Source: Bacillus thermotolerans
GTDB lineage: Bacteria; Bacillota; Bacilli; Bacillales; Domibacillaceae
DNA length: 64,000 nucleotides
Reading direction: 5' to 3'
Assembly: GCF_000812025.2 (NCBI RefSeq)
Contig: NZ_JWJE02000001.1
Location: 1 to 64,000, forward strand
Both the position numbers and the translations under genes were made by a program. Under the pieces are notes generated by a model. It was not told the origin of the DNA and did no database searches. It worked only from the letters and a program-made list of their open reading frames with translations. Of the stretch, positions 42,385 through 51,970 are shown piece after piece. Position 1 is the stretch's first letter; every line of letters begins with the position of its first letter.

Positions 42385-43602
42385 TTAAAAGAGCATACCA
42401 GCAATAGCGGCGCTTAGAAGAGATGCAAGTGTACCTGCAATAACAGCCTTGATGCCAAGCCGAGCAATATCCGGACGACGCTTAGGAGCTAGGTTTCCTA
42501 AGCCGCCGATCAGGATAGCCAGCGATGAAATATTGGCAAAGCCGCACAAAGCAAAGCTTAGAACCGCTACTGTTTTCTCGGACAGATTTGGAATCTCTGG
42601 AGCAAAGTTCGTATATGCAACGAATTCGTTTACCACAATTTTTTGACCGATAAAGTTTCCGGCTTGTATTGCTTCCTCCCAAGGCACACCAATAATAAAA
42701 GCGAGAGGGGCGAAGACATAACCGAAAATAAGCTCAAGAGACAGGCTTTCCCAGCCGACAAGGCCGCCGAACCAGCCAAGGAACCCGTTAATCATAGCGA
42801 CTAAGGCAATGAAAGCGAGAAGCATAGCCCCAATATTCAGCGCTAACTGCAGACCGACGCTGGCCCCTTTAGCAGCTGCGTCAACGACATTAACTGCGTC
42901 AGAGTCAGACTCCATTTTAAATTCTTCCGGCTCTGGCTCATTAGACGTTTCAGGAACAAATAGCTTGGCCATAATGAGGCCGGCGGGTGCGGCCATGAAG
43001 CTTGCAGCCAGCAAGTATTCAAGCGGTACGCCAAGCAATGAATAACCGACAAGAACAGAGCCTGCAACGGAAGCGAGACCGCCAGTCATAACCGCAAACA
43101 GCTCCGATTCTGTCATTCGGTTAATGTAAGGCCTTACAACAAGCGGCGCTTCTGTCTGACCAACGAAGATATTAGCCGCTGCTGACATTGATTCTGCTTT
43201 GCGTGTGCCAAGCAGCTTTGAAAGCGCTCCACCGATAATTTTGATAAAGACCTGCATAATGTTTAAATAGTAAAGAACAGAAATTAAAGACGAGAAGAAA
43301 ATAACGATTGGCAAAACGTTTAATGCAAATACATACGTAATGTTTGATTCGGGTGTGAAGAATCCGCCGAATAAAAAGTTAATGCCTTCATTGGCATAGC
43401 TAGTAATTTCGGCAACCAGCATGGATAAATTTTCTAACTGCTCTCTGCCCCAGTTCCACTTAAGGACGATAAAAGCGAATAATAACTGAATGGCTAAACC
43501 GCCAAGAACCGTGCGCCAATTAATCCGTCTCCGGTTGTTGGAGAAGAGAAATCCAATCCCAAGGATCACGAGAATACCGGCTATACCCCATAGATAATTC
43601 AA
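42385..43602 (-). CDS. NupC-family concentrative nucleoside transporter
   Basis: The 405-residue protein has about ten membrane segments. CNT motifs are [39 protein letters not shown] and the C-terminal [19 protein letters not shown]. It imports nucleosides with a proton or sodium ion, and it resembles B. subtilis NupG/YutK in length. I take TTG 43602 as the start because AGGTG lies 6-7 bases ahead and the earlier GTG falls within that site. Purine versus pyrimidine preference is not resolved. Confidence 0.92.
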   Translation of the reverse strand: MNYLWGIAGILVILGIGFLFSNNRRRINWRTVLGGLAIQLLFAFIVLKWNWGREQLENLSMLVAEITSYANEGINFLFGGFFTPESNITYVFALNVLPIVIFFSSLISVLYYLNIMQVFIKIIGGALSKLLGTRKAESMSAAANIFVGQTEAPLVVRPYINRMTESELFAVMTGGLASVAGSVLVGYSLLGVPLEYLLAASFMAAPAGLIMAKLFVPETSNEPEPEEFKMESDSDAVNVVDAAAKGASVGLQLALNIGAMLLAFIALVAMINGFLGWFGGLVGWESLSLELIFGYVFAPLAFIIGVPWEEAIQAGNFIGQKIVVNEFVAYTNFAPEIPNLSEKTVAVLSFALCGFANISSLAILIGGLGNLAPKRRPDIARLGIKAVIAGTLASLLSAAIAGMLF

Positions 43603-43762
43603 TATAGTCACCTCTTCATATTTCTTTTACACGTACACAATTGTATAGTTTATAATGAATTAGCGAGAGAGACAAGAGACAAGAGAGAATTTCTCAAACG
43701 TATTCATTTTGTACAAGCTAACTGCCTTATTAAGGTATAGTCTTTCCGAAGGAGGATTAAAC

Positions 43763-44005
43763 ATGAAGATTAGAAAAACTTTTATACAATCTGAAGAAGT
43801 GAAAGTCTTTATTTATGAAAATAAAAAGGAAGAATCCTTTGTTGTTGCTGTTCCCTTTGCAGAGTGGTCGGCTTTCTTCACTTATGAAGAAGCAGGGGAG
43901 GAGCTGTTGGAGCGCCTGCACCTATCTTTAAGCCGTACAAAACTGGATGAGGAAACGGCGAAGGCATTAGCACATCGAATTTATCAGTGGACGAGGGAAA
44001 TGTGA
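43763..44005 (+). CDS. Hypothetical 80-residue protein
   Basis: The ATG follows GAAGGAGG at 7 bases, so the gene is probably real. The product (MKIRKTFIQSEEVKVFIYEN to HRIYQWTREM) mixes beta-prone and helical segments and has no cysteines, signal or membrane helix. It stands about 80 bases before prfC on the same strand and could share its transcript. I do not recognise the family. Confidence 0.65.
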   Translation: MKIRKTFIQSEEVKVFIYENKKEESFVVAVPFAEWSAFFTYEEAGEELLERLHLSLSRTKLDEETAKALAHRIYQWTREM

Positions 44006-44088
44006 TAGACGAACTAATCTTTTTTCGTTATATTTTGTAAGTACCGAAGAAGATAATGGATTCTATGTTGAAAGGATTGGCTTATTGT

Positions 44089-45681
44089 ATGGCTTCATTT
44101 AAAGAAGAAGTTCTATCAAGAAGAACATTTGCAATAATTTCCCATCCGGATGCCGGAAAGACAACGTTAACGGAAAAGCTGCTTCTATTTGGCGGTGCGA
44201 TTCGCGATGCCGGCACAGTAAAAGGGAAAAAAACAGGAAAGTATGCTACATCAGACTGGATGGAAATTGAAAAGCAGCGCGGAATCTCTGTTACTTCCTC
44301 TGTTATGCAATTTCATTATGAAGGTTATAATGTAAACATTTTAGATACCCCAGGGCATGAAGACTTCAGTGAAGACACTTACCGCACTTTAATGGCAGTG
44401 GACAGCGCAGTCATGATTATTGACGCGGCCAAGGGGATTGAGGCGCAAACGAAGAAGCTGTTTCAGGTATGTAAAATGCGAGGAATCCCGATTTTTACAT
44501 TTATTAACAAGCTTGATCGTCAAGGACGTCCGCCGCTCGAACTGTTAGCAGAGCTGGAGGAAGTGCTGGGGATTGAATCGTATCCGATGAATTGGCCCAT
44601 TGGTATGGGGAAAGAGTTTTTTGGCATTTATGATCGCTTTCATCATCGTATTGAGCAATTCCGCACAGAGAAGGAAGAAGATCGCTTCTTGCCATTGAAC
44701 GAAGAAGGCGAGTTGGCTGTTGACCATGAGATTAAGAACTCTTCCTTATATGATGAAACATTGGAGGAAATCATGCTGCTGGATGAAGCAGGGAACCAAT
44801 TTTCAAAGGAGAGAGTTGCTGCAGGGGAGCTGACACCTGTTTTCTTTGGAAGTGCCCTGACAACATTTGGTGTACAGACCTTCTTAGAGACTTACTTGCA
44901 GTTTGCGCCACCGCCGCAGCCGAGACAATCTGACAGCGGAGAAATTGACCCGCTTGAAGAACAATTCTCTGGTTTTATCTTTAAGATTCAGGCGAATATG
45001 AACCCGGCTCACCGCGACCGTATTGCTTTCTTCCGGATTTGTTCCGGCAAATTCGAACGGGGTATGAGCGTGACACTCTCAAGAACAGGGAAAACTTCGA
45101 AGGTATCGCAGTCCACACAATTCCTGGCAGACGACCGGAGTACAGTGAACGAGGCCGTCAGCGGGGACATCATTGGTCTTTATGACACGGGAAATTATCA
45201 AATTGGAGATACACTTGTCGGCGGGAAACCAGTATTTCATTATGAGAAGCTGCCTCAGTTCACTCCTGAGCTGTTTGTCAAGGTCATGGCTAAAAATGCC
45301 ATGAAGCAAAAGAGTTTCCATAAAGGGATTGAACAGCTCGTACAAGAGGGTGCCATTCAATTGTATAAAACCCTGCATACGGAAAATTATATTCTAGGAG
45401 CGGTTGGACAGCTGCAGTTCGAAGTATTTGTCCACCGGATGAGAAACGAATATAACTCCGAGGTTATTATAGAACCGATGGGATCAAAGGTTGCCCGTTG
45501 GGTTGAAAATGAGGAAGCGGTGAAGGAGAGCATGTCAAGCTCGAGAAGCTTGCTGGTGAGAGACCGCTATGATCGACGCGTTTTCTTATTTGAAAATGAA
45601 TTTGCTCTCCGTTGGTTCCAAGATAAAAATGAAGATATCCAGTTATATCATCCGATGGAAACGGAAGAAGAGCGGTATTAA
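44089..45681 (+). CDS. prfC: Peptide chain release factor 3
   Basis: RF3 is a GTPase that removes RF1/RF2 from the ribosome after peptide release. The 530-residue protein has G1 [14 protein letters not shown]3 [12 protein letters not shown] and G4 NKLD, with the RF3-typical [20 protein letters not shown]. The C-terminal part includes [18 protein letters not shown]. Earlier ATGs at 44056 and 44065 are in frame; I chose 44089 because RF3 proteins begin close to the [11 protein letters not shown] segment. The gene is patchily distributed in Bacillaceae. Confidence 0.95.
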   Translation: MASFKEEVLSRRTFAIISHPDAGKTTLTEKLLLFGGAIRDAGTVKGKKTGKYATSDWMEIEKQRGISVTSSVMQFHYEGYNVNILDTPGHEDFSEDTYRTLMAVDSAVMIIDAAKGIEAQTKKLFQVCKMRGIPIFTFINKLDRQGRPPLELLAELEEVLGIESYPMNWPIGMGKEFFGIYDRFHHRIEQFRTEKEEDRFLPLNEEGELAVDHEIKNSSLYDETLEEIMLLDEAGNQFSKERVAAGELTPVFFGSALTTFGVQTFLETYLQFAPPPQPRQSDSGEIDPLEEQFSGFIFKIQANMNPAHRDRIAFFRICSGKFERGMSVTLSRTGKTSKVSQSTQFLADDRSTVNEAVSGDIIGLYDTGNYQIGDTLVGGKPVFHYEKLPQFTPELFVKVMAKNAMKQKSFHKGIEQLVQEGAIQLYKTLHTENYILGAVGQLQFEVFVHRMRNEYNSEVIIEPMGSKVARWVENEEAVKESMSSSRSLLVRDRYDRRVFLFENEFALRWFQDKNEDIQLYHPMETEEERY

Positions 45682-45698
45682 TGATCATGCCAACATAT

Positions 45699-45736
45699 CA
45701 CCAGACTGTTCCTGGGAGCAGTCTGGTATTTTATTA
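45699..45736 (+). terminator. Terminator of prfC
   Basis: ACCAGACTG pairs with CAGTCTGGT and is followed by ATTTTATT. Confidence 0.75.
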
Positions 45737-45745
45737 AAAAAGTAA

Positions 45746-45774
45746 TTGACAGTACTGAGCAGATCAGGAATAAT
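45746..45774 (+). promoter_or_regulatory. Sigma-A promoter of nhaC
   Basis: TTGACA, a 17-base spacer and AATAAT fit a vegetative promoter about 70 bases before the start codon. Confidence 0.65.
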
Positions 45775-45844
45775 TATTGTTGTCACTTCAACGCGTAAAA
45801 GCGTTCAAGTAAAAAAGCTGTAACCAGCATTCGAGGTGGACATG

Positions 45845-47230
45845 ATGTTTAAAATTGAACCGAAAATCAAGCCCTCTTTGTTCGAGGCTTTATTGATAAC
45901 TGTTATTATTTTGCTGTTAATCAGCTTTTCTATCATTCAGCTGGAATCTGTTCCGCATATACCGATTCTTCTGTCGGTTCTCCTTCTATGGTTGTTTGGA
46001 GCACTTAAGCGTGTACCATTAAAGATCATGGAGAACGGCATGCTCGAAGGGGCTAAGGGCGGTATAGGGGCAGTATTTATTTTCTTTTTAATTGGCGTAT
46101 TAATTAGCAGCTGGATTATGTCAGGCACCATTCCGACCATGATGTATGCAGCTTTTGAATTAGTAACACCGAATTGGTTTTATAGTGTAGTGTTTCTTAT
46201 CACAGCTGTGATTGGACTCGGGATCGGCAGCTCCTTAACGACAGTGGCTACGCTGGGAATGGCTTTTATCGGTGTGGGAGAAGCCGTAGATGCTTCTTCC
46301 GCTATTATAGCAGGGGCGGTTGTTTCAGGCGCTTTCTTTGGCGACAAAATGTCCCCGCTTTCCGACACAACCAACTTAGCTGCATCTGTTGTAGGAGTGG
46401 ATTTATTTACGCATATTCGTAATATGGGATGGACAACTATTCCTGTTTTCATTATCACACTTATCCTATTCGCGTTCATTTCTCCTGATATAAGTGGAGC
46501 TGAATTTCCAGAAGTAAAAACGATGCAGGCGGTATTAACAGATGAGGGCCTTGTGCATTGGTATTCATGGCTGCCGCTTCTGCTCCTGTTCTTCTTATCT
46601 ATTAAGAAGGTTTCTCCGTTTGTGACGCTTGCTGCTAGTGCGGTCTTTGGTGTGCTTCTGTCTTTTCTTCATTCGGACCGGCCGCTCGCTGAGGTGGGAA
46701 GTGTGTTATTCTCCGGGTTTGTTTCAAAGACAGGCAATGCCGAAGTTGATGCCCTGCTGACAAGAGGCGGAATGGACAGCATGATGTTTACAGTATCGCT
46801 TGTGCTGCTTTCCTTAAGTCTTGGAGGTCTGCTGTTCTCCCTGGGGATTATTCCTAGATTATTTGTTGCCATTGAGCAGTATTTAAAAAAGGTAAGCAGT
46901 ACGGTCACAGCAGCAGCGGCTTCTGCTATTGGCGTGAACCTTGTTATAGGGGAGCAATACTTATCCATTCTGTTGACAGGAGAAGCATTTCAGCGTCAAT
47001 TTGAGAAGGTAGGACTAGCCAGAAAAAATTTGGCGCGAACGCTGGAAGATGCGGGGACAGTCATTAATCCGCTCGTGCCGTGGGGAGTGTGCGGTGTGTT
47101 TATTACAACGACCCTGGGGATTCCGACACTCAGCTATTTGCCATTTGCGTTTTTCTGTTTGTTAAGCCCGATCGCAACGATTATATACGGGTTTACGGGC
47201 TGGACATTAACCAAAAAGGAAAACGAGTAA
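45845..47230 (+). CDS. nhaC: NhaC-family Na+/H+ antiporter
   Basis: The roughly 461-residue protein has about 11 membrane segments. It carries NhaC motifs such as FFGDKMSPLSDTTNLAASVV near residue 165 and the late NPLVPWGVCGVFI. It swaps Na+ for protons or imports malate with Na+ exchange, depending on subtype. ATG 45845 is 5 bases after AGGTGG; a GTG and another ATG precede it in frame. It has its own promoter and terminator. Confidence 0.92.
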   Translation: MFKIEPKIKPSLFEALLITVIILLLISFSIIQLESVPHIPILLSVLLLWLFGALKRVPLKIMENGMLEGAKGGIGAVFIFFLIGVLISSWIMSGTIPTMMYAAFELVTPNWFYSVVFLITAVIGLGIGSSLTTVATLGMAFIGVGEAVDASSAIIAGAVVSGAFFGDKMSPLSDTTNLAASVVGVDLFTHIRNMGWTTIPVFIITLILFAFISPDISGAEFPEVKTMQAVLTDEGLVHWYSWLPLLLLFFLSIKKVSPFVTLAASAVFGVLLSFLHSDRPLAEVGSVLFSGFVSKTGNAEVDALLTRGGMDSMMFTVSLVLLSLSLGGLLFSLGIIPRLFVAIEQYLKKVSSTVTAAAASAIGVNLVIGEQYLSILLTGEAFQRQFEKVGLARKNLARTLEDAGTVINPLVPWGVCGVFITTTLGIPTLSYLPFAFFCLLSPIATIIYGFTGWTLTKKENE

Positions 47231-47298
47231 AGAAGGCTGCTTATTACTTGTAAGCCGTTCAACTCTGATAAAGAGCCATTATAAAATACTCATCAAAG

Positions 47299-47329
47299 GA
47301 CCAAATCGCTTATTGATTTGGTCTTTTTT
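47299..47329 (+). terminator. Terminator of nhaC
   Basis: GACCAAATC and GATTTGGTC form a perfect stem followed by six T. Confidence 0.9.
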
Positions 47330-47368
47330 ATTGGTTTCGTTTTAGGATAAGAGCTATCGATTATCATG

Positions 47369-47480
47369 GTGAGCGCTTCGCTTTCCGCGAGGCGGGGGAG
47401 TGAGACCCCTCAAACTCTGTTTTGTGGGGGCCGCTTGTCCCGTTCATCCTGCAGGAGTCTATGCGTCTTTCCTTTCAAAC
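47369..47480. repeat. Bacillaceae-type interspersed repeat-like element
   Basis: This GC-rich stretch (GAGCGCTTCGCTTTCCGCGA, GGAGTGAGACCCC, CCGCTTGTCCCGTTCATCC, GCAGGAGTCTATGCG, TTCCTTTCAAACC) stands out from its AT-rich flanks. It resembles small non-coding repeats I know to be scattered through many Bacillus genomes. No ORF is supported in it. Only one copy is in this window, so its repeat nature is from memory and not shown here. It fills most of the gap between nhaC and the arsR-like gene. Confidence 0.5.
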
Positions 47481-47584
47481 CATTATTTCCTCTTTGATTT
47501 TTGTTATTGATATAACCATCTGTTTATATTAAAGAAAGAAAATGATCTGCCTAATTGTTTGCACTCTCTGATTTCCTTATACAA

Positions 47585-47908
47585 TTAATCGTCTTCTTTC
47601 TCAACAAGTGCTTTAAGGGCTGACAGTTTTTTATCCCAGTACTGTTCAAAGAAAATAAGCCAGTCTTTTAATTCAGCCAACGGTTCTGGTGTAAGCACAT
47701 AGCGAGTTTCCCGCCCTGTCTTTCGCCTTCTTACAAGGCCGGCATTAGAAAGAACGTGCAGGTGCTTATTCACAGCCGTACGGCTTATCGGATAATAGCC
47801 CGCAATTTCAGTTATCGACATTTCCTTCTCGGCTAGTAATTTCAACAAACTGCGACGAGTAGGGTCGGCAATTGCTTGAAAAATATCACCCTTAGGCTGG
47901 TTACTCAC
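47585..47908 (-). CDS. ArsR-family transcriptional regulator
   Basis: The 107-residue protein is a single winged helix (FQAIADPTRRSLLKLLAEKE, then ISRTAVNKHLHVLSNAGLV, then beta wing RRKTGRETRYVL). No metal-site cysteine pair is visible, so it is more like SdpR or the repressors that pair with SRPBCC genes. The start is GTG, 2 bases after the stop of the SRPBCC gene, so it is the second cistron of that operon. Confidence 0.9.
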   Translation of the reverse strand: MSNQPKGDIFQAIADPTRRSLLKLLAEKEMSITEIAGYYPISRTAVNKHLHVLSNAGLVRRRKTGRETRYVLTPEPLAELKDWLIFFEQYWDKKLSALKALVEKEDD

Positions 47909-47910
47909 AC

Positions 47911-48312
47911 TTAAGCCTCGATATATGCTGGCAGTTTCTCTTTCACAATCTCTTCCCAGCCGCCGTTCATAATTTCATGTATCTTTGACTTACCTGTATG
48001 CCAGCCAGAATGAATAAGGGTAAGCTCTGTTTTTTCACTATCTAGCTCTCTTAATTCAAAAGTGAGATGCCACTCTTTATCCCAGTCAAAGCTGACACGG
48101 TTTGGAGGGTCCAGTTCAGTCACCCTGCAAGGGGAGTCACCGTATGGACCTGCATGAAGAATAAATTCCTTGTCCAATACAGCTTCAAAAGTATTTGGCA
48201 TCCACCATGCTGCAATACCTTCTGAGGTTGAAATGGCTGTCCACACTTTTTCAATTGGGGCATTCAGTATAATGGTTTTGCGGATATCTGGCAGTTTTTC
48301 CTCATTGTTCAT
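47911..48312 (-). CDS. SRPBCC (AHSA1-like) domain protein
   Basis: The 133-residue START-fold protein begins IRKTIILNAPIEKVWTAIST and has the AHSA1 features GIAAWWMP, FDWDKEWHLTFEL and a C-terminal helix GGWEEIVKEKLPAY. Such proteins bind small hydrophobic ligands; some are toxin-resistance or stress factors, but the ligand here is unknown. GGAGGT precedes the ATG. It is co-transcribed with the ArsR gene and preceded by operator-like repeats. Confidence 0.9.
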   Translation of the reverse strand: MNNEEKLPDIRKTIILNAPIEKVWTAISTSEGIAAWWMPNTFEAVLDKEFILHAGPYGDSPCRVTELDPPNRVSFDWDKEWHLTFELRELDSEKTELTLIHSGWHTGKSKIHEIMNGGWEEIVKEKLPAYIEA

Positions 48313-48335
48313 CGATTATTACCTCCAATATAGAA

Positions 48336-48384
48336 ATAACACTTGTATGTGTCGCACACAATTATAACACTTAAAGGTGTTATA
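48336..48384 (-). promoter_or_regulatory. Promoter and tandem operators of the SRPBCC-arsR operon
   Basis: TATAACAC at 48363-48370 and GTGTTATA at 48377-48384 are 8-bp inverted arms with a 6-base centre. They cover a minus-strand promoter (TTGATA, 16 bases, TATAAT). A weaker copy with the same spacing, AACAC-TTGTAT-GTGT, lies at 48337-48351 in the leader. This is the expected layout for ArsR autoregulation. Confidence 0.65.
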
Positions 48385-48614
48385 TCAATTTTGCACTTTT
48401 CGTTATTTTTATGAAGCCTACTTTTTGTTTTCGAACATGGGCCCTTTATTTTGTTCATATCTTCCAGGTGCTAGAAGGGGGTATGAGCAAGGGATGCTTG
48501 ATTAAAATCTTTAACTTAGATGAAGGAGTTCACAGTTGAACAGCCAGGGAGACTCCATTATAGTTAGGAAAGAATAAGCAAGAACCAACGAGATGAATGA
48601 GGGGAGATTGACCT

Positions 48615-51600
48615 TTGCAAATCAGTAATTTTTCAATTAAACGGCCAGTGTTTACCACGGTGTTAATGTTCCTGGTCCTTATTTTAGGGGCAGTTTCTTT
48701 AATGAGAATTCCTCTGAAACTGATCCCGGACTTGAATCCGCCTGTCGCCGTAGTTGTTACATCCTATGAAGGAGCGAGTCCGGTAGAAGTCATTGAAAAA
48801 GTGACTAAGCCGCTTGAAGAAAGCTTAGCTACTTTGCCGGGGATAAAGAACATTTCCTCAACTTCACAAGAAGGCTCTAACTTCATTTTACTGGAGTTTT
48901 CCTGGAGTACGGGCATTGATGATGTTCAATCAGATGTACTGCAGCGAATTGATCAAACGCCTCTACCTGATGATGCCGGCAAACCTCGGTTCATGAAATT
49001 TGACCCGGCACAATTTCCGGTCATTCAATTATCGCTGCAATCCGAAGCGGGTGAGAAGGAGCTGCAAAAGCTGGCGGAGCAGCTTGAGCAGGAGCTGGCC
49101 ACGGTCGAAGGGGTGGCCAGCGTCAGTGTATCTGGCACCCTTGAGGAAGAAATCGTTATTGAATTGGATGAGGGAAAGCTGGAAGAGTATAATTTAGCTC
49201 AGTCAGATATCGTCCAGCTAATCCAGGCGAATAACATTTCTCTTCCAGGCAGCCCGGTTGAATCGGAAGGCCAGTCGCTGACAACGCGGATTATCAGTGA
49301 GCTGACAAGCGTGGAGGATATTCAAAGCCTTGTATTAACGGTTAATCCATTAAATGGAGAGGAGATAACGATTGGAGATATAGCCTCCGTCAGTTCCCAG
49401 CCCGTTGATACAGGGACCATTACAAGAGCCAACGGTCAGCCTGGGGTACTGCTAAGTGTGCTGCAGCAGTCAGATGCGAACACAGCAGAAGTATCTGAAC
49501 AGTTTCAGGAGCGCTTAAATGAGCTTCTGAGTGAAGATCAATATAAAGACATCCGGGCAGATGTGCTCTTTGACCAAGGAGATTACGTCCAGCTGGCAAT
49601 AGGGAATATTGGAAACTCCTTAATTATAGGCGGTATTTTAGCCATGCTGGTTCTATTTGTCTTTTTAAGGAATGTGAGGAGCCCTCTCATAGTAGGAGTA
49701 GCGATTCCATACTCCGTAATCGTCACGTTTGTACTAATGTATTTTGCCGATTTTGACTTAAACTTGATGACGTTAGGAGCGCTTGCCCTTGGGATTGGTA
49801 TGCTTGTGGATAACTCCATCGTTGTATTGGAGAACATTTACCGCCATTTATCAATGGGCAAGGATTCCAGGCAGGCAGCCCGGGACGGTGCCAAGGAGGT
49901 CGGAGGCGCCATCACTGCTTCTACCTTGACAACAATTGCTGTCTTCCTGCCGGTGATCTTTATTTCGGGTATTCTTGGTCAAATTTTTAAAGAATTTGCT
50001 TTAACGATTTCCTTTAGTTTAGCGGCTTCGCTAGTCGTTGCTTTAACCGTCATCCCAATGATGGCAAGCCGATGGCTAAAGCGTCCGGTGCATTCAGAGG
50101 AAAAGCGAAAAGAGTCCGGAGTGCTCAGGCGCTATGATAGGGCGATCCGGTGGGCACTTCGTCATCGTCTGACGGTTATCGGCTTTTCTCTCTTGCTGTT
50201 GATCGGCGGATTGTTCGGTTTAACGACAGTGGGTACACAGTTTTTGCCGGCGACTGACGAAGGATTCTTCAGTGTTGGCGTAGAACTGGAGCACGGTGCT
50301 TCTTTAGAATCGACTGATGAAGTCATTCAGGCGATAGAAGAACGGTTGAGCAAGGAAGATGATGTGAGCGTATACGTCAGCCTGGTTGGATCGACTCAAG
50401 AATCTTCCGCGCGGGGCGGCGGCGGTCCTTCTAACGAAGGGGAGCTATACGTAAAGCTGACGCCGCTTGAGGAAAGAGAGCGTTCAATGTTTGCTTTCGT
50501 AGATGACATTCAGGGGGATATAAAAGAAGCGGCTAAACGTGTGGATAAGTCAGCTGAAGTGGAAATCAATATGCAGTCAGCATCCGGTACAACTCCACAG
50601 ACGCTTTCATTTAATGTGCGAAGCAGTGACAGTAAAGAGCTCGACCAGGCTGTTAGCCGGATCGAAAAAGCAGTCGCTGATATCAAAGGAGTAAAGGAAG
50701 TGTCTACGGATCGGGAAGAGACTGTAGATGAGATACAAATTACAGTAGATAGAGAGAAGGCATTAGAGGCGGGACTGGCACCTGCACAGATTGCTGCTTC
50801 TGTAAATGATGCAACAAGGGGAGTGCCTGCTGCTCAAATTACAACAGAGGGCTCTGAAGTAGAAACCGTCATCGTTCGATACAGTGAGGAAGCAACAGGA
50901 AGTGTAGAGGGCTTAAAAGGATTGCTTATTAAAACACCATCTGGTGTCTTTTATGAGCTCAATGAACTGGCAGATATCACAGTTGAAGAGGGGCCTGTCT
51001 CTGTTCAGCGTATCAATCAGGAAGAGGCTGTACAGTTTACCGTTCAATATACTGCTGCTACAAACCTGGGAGAGGTGTCTCAACAAGTGGATGAGCAAAT
51101 TGCTTCTCTTCAGTTAGACGACCGTGTGACGGTATCCTTCAGCGGTGAGCGTGAGCTTCTTGACAGCTCTATCGACGATATGGTGCTGGCACTCATCTTA
51201 GCCATTGTCTTAATCTACATCGTCATGGCTGCCCAGTATGAGTCCTTTAAATATCCATTTGTCATTATGTTTACCGTTCCATTAGCCGTCGTGGGGGTAG
51301 CCATTGCCTTGATAGTTACCCGGCTGCCGCTCAGTATCCCGGCGATTATTGGTGTGCTGATTTTGATTGGTATTGTCGTCAACAATGCGATTGTTATTGT
51401 CGATTACATTTTACAGAGAAAGAGGGGCGGACTTGGAAGCTATGAGGCGATTATTGAGTCATCGAAGGACCGGATTCGTCCTATTTTAATGACAGCTTTA
51501 ACAACGATTCTTGGTCTTGTGCCGCTTGCTCTTGGGCTTGGCAGCGGAACGGAAATCAACCAGCCAATGGGGATCGCAGTGATCGGCGGATTAATTTCTA

Positions 51601-51692
51601 GTACGCTGCTAACCCTGTTCGTTATACCAGTTGTGTACAGCTTCTTCGATAAGGACACGAGAAAAATGAATAAAAAAGCTGTTAAAGGTTAA
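48615..51692 (+). CDS. swrC: RND-family efflux transporter (SwrC/YerP-like)
   Basis: The 1025-residue protein has RND topology: one helix, a large periplasmic-type loop, six helices, a second large loop and five to six more helices. LGIGMLVDNSIVVLENIYRH near residue 394 and LIGIVVNNAIVIVDYILQ near residue 918 are the conserved TM4 and TM10 segments. SwrC in B. subtilis exports surfactin and supports swarming; this one may export lipopeptides or other amphiphiles. The start is TTG, with GGGGAG at 8 bases. Confidence 0.9.
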   Translation: MQISNFSIKRPVFTTVLMFLVLILGAVSLMRIPLKLIPDLNPPVAVVVTSYEGASPVEVIEKVTKPLEESLATLPGIKNISSTSQEGSNFILLEFSWSTGIDDVQSDVLQRIDQTPLPDDAGKPRFMKFDPAQFPVIQLSLQSEAGEKELQKLAEQLEQELATVEGVASVSVSGTLEEEIVIELDEGKLEEYNLAQSDIVQLIQANNISLPGSPVESEGQSLTTRIISELTSVEDIQSLVLTVNPLNGEEITIGDIASVSSQPVDTGTITRANGQPGVLLSVLQQSDANTAEVSEQFQERLNELLSEDQYKDIRADVLFDQGDYVQLAIGNIGNSLIIGGILAMLVLFVFLRNVRSPLIVGVAIPYSVIVTFVLMYFADFDLNLMTLGALALGIGMLVDNSIVVLENIYRHLSMGKDSRQAARDGAKEVGGAITASTLTTIAVFLPVIFISGILGQIFKEFALTISFSLAASLVVALTVIPMMASRWLKRPVHSEEKRKESGVLRRYDRAIRWALRHRLTVIGFSLLLLIGGLFGLTTVGTQFLPATDEGFFSVGVELEHGASLESTDEVIQAIEERLSKEDDVSVYVSLVGSTQESSARGGGGPSNEGELYVKLTPLEERERSMFAFVDDIQGDIKEAAKRVDKSAEVEINMQSASGTTPQTLSFNVRSSDSKELDQAVSRIEKAVADIKGVKEVSTDREETVDEIQITVDREKALEAGLAPAQIAASVNDATRGVPAAQITTEGSEVETVIVRYSEEATGSVEGLKGLLIKTPSGVFYELNELADITVEEGPVSVQRINQEEAVQFTVQYTAATNLGEVSQQVDEQIASLQLDDRVTVSFSGERELLDSSIDDMVLALILAIVLIYIVMAAQYESFKYPFVIMFTVPLAVVGVAIALIVTRLPLSIPAIIGVLILIGIVVNNAIVIVDYILQRKRGGLGSYEAIIESSKDRIRPILMTALTTILGLVPLALGLGSGTEINQPMGIAVIGGLISSTLLTLFVIPVVYSFFDKDTRKMNKKAVKG

Positions 51693-51756
51693 GAGACAAA
51701 AAAGTTTACAAGCCTCTTTCAACTTGCTTATAATGAAGTAGTAAACAATTAAATCT

Positions 51757-51909
51757 TCAATGACGCAAGTCAAAGGGGAGTAGCGTTAGGTAATTTACCT
51801 AAAACAAAGTCGTCAATTCATGGGTTTATCATCCATCGGCTTTGTTGACATGAGTGTGACTGACCATGTTTAGCAAGACCTTTGCCTTTTTTAAGGCAAA
51901 GGTCTTTTT
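51757..51909 (+). promoter_or_regulatory. yybP-ykoY manganese riboswitch with terminator
   Basis: The conserved parts CAAAGGGGAGTAGC and CTTTGTTGACATGAGTGTGA followed by TTTAGCAAGACC appear in order. A terminator overlaps the 3' end: AGACCTTTGCC at 51876 pairs with GGCAAAGGTCT at 51895 and is followed by TTTTT. Mn2+ binding should block termination and turn on the TerC-family exporter. Confidence 0.93.
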
Positions 51910-51970
51910 GTGTTTAAATGGCTTCCACTTGTGAAAAATAATAGAAGATGGATAGGAGGAGAAATGGTAA

